A stretch of 64,000 nt of DNA from Priestia megaterium (GTDB taxonomy: Bacteria > Bacillota > Bacilli > Bacillales > Bacillaceae_H). Each line of letters starts with the position of its first letter. Within the stretch, counting starts at the first letter, position 1. The translations under genes and the position numbers were made by a program. Shown here in pieces: positions 61,550 to 64,000 of the stretch. The DNA is taken from positions 2,580,001-2,644,000 of the forward strand of contig NZ_CP085442.1 in the NCBI RefSeq assembly GCF_023824195.1. The letters run 5' to 3'. The notes beneath the pieces are model-generated. The model saw nothing but the letters and a program-made list of their open reading frames with translations, was not told the DNA's origin and searched no databases.

Positions 61550-62291
61550 GCTGCTCACTCCTTTTTAATTTAAACGGACACTGTCCGGTAGTATAGTTGT
61601 TATCATCGTGTAAAAAATATTGCTTCCACTCTCGGTTTCCCTGCTGTCCATACCATCCTAACTCAGGGTGAGCTGATACGTCATCATATGTTTTTAACCG
61701 ATCGCGGACCACCTTTTGTACGTGCCGCCCCATTTTTGAATCTCCTGTCATACCTTCAAACACCCACCGAGGCTGAAATGTAATCATAAATCCTCTACTC
61801 TTACGACTTTTACGTAAAGAATGAGCAGGCGTATTACAGACGACAAAAATAGGTTCTCCGTGAAAGCAAAATTCCCATAATGGATCTTTTGGGTCTTTTG
61901 GAATGTCTTGCGGCCATTTCTTTTGATCAATTTGATGAAGAAACGTCAGCGTATCCCAAAACATCGTTTCGTACTCTTCCATTGAACGTTCTTTATGTTC
62001 AGGCTTAAAGAATAACACAAAGGATGTATAGCGACCTATAGTCTTAAACGTATCTATGTATTCTCTAAGCGCCGACGCTGCATTCCTAATATCTTGGTAG
62101 TTATAAGGAGTAGTCACAAATGAAAAACGCAGTAAATCTTTTTTAAAGCCTTCTACCCCTAATATACAAGGAAATGGATTTTCTTCTGATAATATATCGC
62201 TTTGGAAATATTGAAAAGCATCTTTTCCCCAAAACGGGACATGCGTTGACTCTAAAATCTCATTGGCTCGAAAAAGCATTTTTGATGCCAT
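61524..62291 (-). CDS. YqcI/YcgG family protein
   Basis: 255 aa. Family motifs: FPCILGVEGFKKDLLRFSFV, LWEFCFHGEPIFVVCNTPAH, SRGFMITFQPRWVFEGM, and a C-terminal DNNYTTGQCPFK. The fold is heme-oxygenase- or nitric-oxide-related in some members, but I cannot assign a function. The frame extends to 62354, but AAGGAGG lies 6 nt before the ATG at 62291. First gene of a unit with cupin and isochorismatase. Confidence 0.82.
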   Translation of the reverse strand: MASKMLFRANEILESTHVPFWGKDAFQYFQSDILSEENPFPCILGVEGFKKDLLRFSFVTTPYNYQDIRNAASALREYIDTFKTIGRYTSFVLFFKPEHKERSMEEYETMFWDTLTFLHQIDQKKWPQDIPKDPKDPLWEFCFHGEPIFVVCNTPAHSLRKSRKSRGFMITFQPRWVFEGMTGDSKMGRHVQKVVRDRLKTYDDVSAHPELGWYGQQGNREWKQYFLHDDNNYTTGQCPFKLKRSEQHGRKKSLY

Positions 62292-62443
62292 TAAAATCCT
62301 CCTTATGGAACTCAACGTTACATGTGTATTAAAGAAAAGAAAGTTTATGAGCATTTTTAACTAAATGCCGCTTCTAAATTATAAAACTCTAATCTATATA
62401 TATATAAGCTACTATTGGACAAGTTAGAAAGGAGGCTGTGTTT

Positions 62444-63085
62444 GTGGAGTGGTTTTTGATTGCTATAAAACAAATAATTCTAGGTATTAGTCTCGCAGCA
62501 CCGGTAGGTCCAATTAATATAGAGATGATTAAAAAAGGTCTGACAAAAGGATTTTGGGCTTCTTGGCTAGTTGGTTTAGGAGGCATAACGGCCGATATTT
62601 TATTTATGCTTCTCATTTTAATAGGGTTAACGCCTTTTGTTCAGATGCAGGCTGTTACTGTTTCCCTGTATGCAACTGGTTTTGTCATGCTCACATTTGT
62701 TGGCTTTCAAAGTATGAAACAAGCTGTCTCTCGTTCCTTTTCAGTAGATGTAAATAAACCCTCTATTAAAAGAGATAAGTCGTTTTTTACAGGTTTCTTC
62801 ATTGCTCTTATGAACCCTTTAAATATTGTGTTTTGGTTTGGTGTATTTGGGTCAAGCTTAAGCGAAAGCCTCCAAAGTCAAACGTGGCTATCTGTCTTTT
62901 TTCACAGTTTCTTTATTATCTTTGGCATCCTTCTTTGGAATTTAAATATTGCCAGCAGCATTTATTTTACAAGAAAATTTATCACGCCTAAGCTTCTTCG
63001 CTTCATTACGTTAGGTGCCGGTTTTTTACTTTTTTTATTTGGCTGCCAATTCGGTTTTAAATGTGTATCCTTACTTATAGGCTGA
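62444..63085 (+). CDS. LysE-family translocator
   Basis: 213 aa with six hydrophobic helices. Start motif ILGISLAAPVGPINIEMIKKGL and GFFIALMNPLNIVFWFGVFG, both LysE/RhtB signatures. Exporter of amino acids or derivatives. GTG at 62444 has GGAGG 8 nt upstream; GTG 62438 is too close. Divergent from the YqcI/YcgG gene, and its 3' end overlaps the convergent hydrolase gene by 15 nt. Confidence 0.88.
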   Translation: MEWFLIAIKQIILGISLAAPVGPINIEMIKKGLTKGFWASWLVGLGGITADILFMLLILIGLTPFVQMQAVTVSLYATGFVMLTFVGFQSMKQAVSRSFSVDVNKPSIKRDKSFFTGFFIALMNPLNIVFWFGVFGSSLSESLQSQTWLSVFFHSFFIIFGILLWNLNIASSIYFTRKFITPKLLRFITLGAGFLLFLFGCQFGFKCVSLLIG

Positions 63086-63892
63086 GTTTTTAGCGATGAG
63101 TTCAATAAGAGTGTCATTTACTTTCTCGCGTTCATCATAAAAAAGACCGTGTCCACTATTTTCAAATGGAATAAGTGTAGAAAATGAAATATGACGATTC
63201 ATATCTTTTGCAAGATCAAATGGACAAATTTGATCTTTTTTTCCGTGTAATATATATGTCTCAGCGAAAATTTGACTCAAATCTTCCCGTAAGTCTTCGT
63301 CTCGTAAAGACACCGCAGTTTTAATCGTACCATGACCAGATGCCTCTAAACCTAAATCTTGAAACCATCCTCTAAAAGCTGAGCTGATAGGCTGATTAAA
63401 AAACTTTTTCCCAAATCCTTCAAGCATGTTAGGACGATCTCTATACGTATTTTGGATAATTGTATTTACTTCTTCAGAAGGAAGTCCATATGGAAAATCA
63501 GTTTTTTGAATAAAGCTTGGAGCCGCTGCCCCTAATAAAATTAACTTTTTCACGCCATATCCTAAATGTCTGCTCATATATCGAATGGCAATGGCTCCCC
63601 CCATAGAAAAGCCTACGAGCGTATAATTTTTAAGCCCCAGTCTTTCTACTAACATGCGAATATCATCCGCTAATTGATTATAAGAATAGCCGGTGAAAGG
63701 CGCATCTGATTTTCCGAATCCGCGAAGATCAGGAGCGATACATCGAATACCGCGGGCCGGCAACGTTGTAAATTGGTATTCGTACATTTTAGCGTTAACA
63801 GGCCACCCGTGAAGAAAAAGAACGGGTTTCCCTTTTCCAATATCCCGAACAAAAAGTTTAGTCTTAGGAGTTACGTGAATAAAATAGCTCAT
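63071..63892 (-). CDS. alpha/beta hydrolase
   Basis: 273 aa. Oxyanion HGWPVNA, nucleophile Ser in LVGFSMGGAIA, Asp in LHGKKDQICPF, His in ENSGHGLFYDE. N-terminal FVRDIGKGKPVLFLHGWP fits haloperoxidase or esterase-type enzymes (perhydrolase group). Single gene; AGGAGG 8 nt before the ATG at 63892. Confidence 0.88.
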   Translation of the reverse strand: MSYFIHVTPKTKLFVRDIGKGKPVLFLHGWPVNAKMYEYQFTTLPARGIRCIAPDLRGFGKSDAPFTGYSYNQLADDIRMLVERLGLKNYTLVGFSMGGAIAIRYMSRHLGYGVKKLILLGAAAPSFIQKTDFPYGLPSEEVNTIIQNTYRDRPNMLEGFGKKFFNQPISSAFRGWFQDLGLEASGHGTIKTAVSLRDEDLREDLSQIFAETYILHGKKDQICPFDLAKDMNRHISFSTLIPFENSGHGLFYDEREKVNDTLIELIAKNSAYK

Positions 63893-64000
63893 ATATAACA
63901 CCTCCTAGATGTTCTTATATATATATGTTTAGGACAATTTGAACATTCAAAAGTTTCTTAGAGGCTTGTGTAGGAAATGTATGAGGCTTATTGGGGATAA

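Noticed and set aside
1..64000. CRISPR arrays, tRNA/rRNA genes, insertion sequences or prophage
   Set aside because: No regularly spaced repeats, tRNA cloverleaf, rRNA sequence, transposase or phage structural genes were recognised.

Overview
The window looks like a chromosomal segment of a low-to-moderate GC Bacillaceae bacterium, most likely Priestia (Bacillus) megaterium or a close relative. The reasons are strong AGGAGG-type ribosome binding sites, frequent TTG/GTG starts, CcpA (cre), BirA, MntR and CodY-like sites of the Bacillus type, and gene neighbourhoods shared with B. subtilis (ycsFGI-kipIAR, yhcYZ-yhdA, yhfSTU). This is inferred from protein and motif recognition; no database search was run. 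I see no prophage, insertion sequence, CRISPR array, rRNA or tRNA. It reads as ordinary core and accessory chromosome.

Layout. 1-4.5 kb: the end of a metallophosphoesterase, a Mug-type DNA glycosylase, a CwlO-like cell-wall endopeptidase with a long upstream region, a HemD-like protein and an IclR regulator. 4.5-11.1 kb: one minus-strand operon, pxpA-ycsG-ycsI-pxpB-pxpC-accB-accC. It joins the 5-oxoprolinase set to its own biotin carboxylase and biotin carrier, so every domain type of a urea-carboxylase-like enzyme is present as a separate subunit. 11.4-17.5 kb: a secreted alpha-amylase with two cre boxes, then a divergent acyl-CoA ligase / bioY-thiolase locus around a BirA-like operator, and a HAD phosphatase. 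17.5-24.5 kb: a SNF2 helicase, an MFS exporter, an FMN reductase, and the YhcYZ two-component system. 24.8-31.8 kb: two small unknown proteins, a XRE-cupin regulator divergent from a DMT transporter, a WGR protein, GNAT, IlvD, and a frameshifted lysophospholipase-like gene. 31.8-41.8 kb: PpaC, small unknowns, IlvE, PlsC, a urate permease with UraD and UraH but no uricase, a probable small structured RNA on the minus strand, and a lone PD-(D/E)XK / iron-sulfur nuclease-like protein. 41.9-51.7 kb: MntH with a MntR box, membrane proteins and lipoproteins, HAD, MarR, a lone tyrosine recombinase, and a DUF3231 protein. 51.8-59.5 kb: a compact ethanolamine operon (eutA-eutB-eutC-eat) and two divergent riboswitch genes, thiT (TPP) and lysP (lysine). 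59.6-64 kb: GNAT, isochorismatase-like, cupin, YqcI/YcgG, LysE and alpha/beta-hydrolase genes.

The most interesting points are: the pxp-acc operon with a tandem IclR-like operator; a candidate new small RNA at about 40.55-40.67 kb; head-to-head TPP and lysine riboswitches with an antisense terminator built from the lysine aptamer P1 strand; a thiolase lacking its second catalytic cysteine; and a nuclease-like protein whose usual first metal-binding Asp appears changed.
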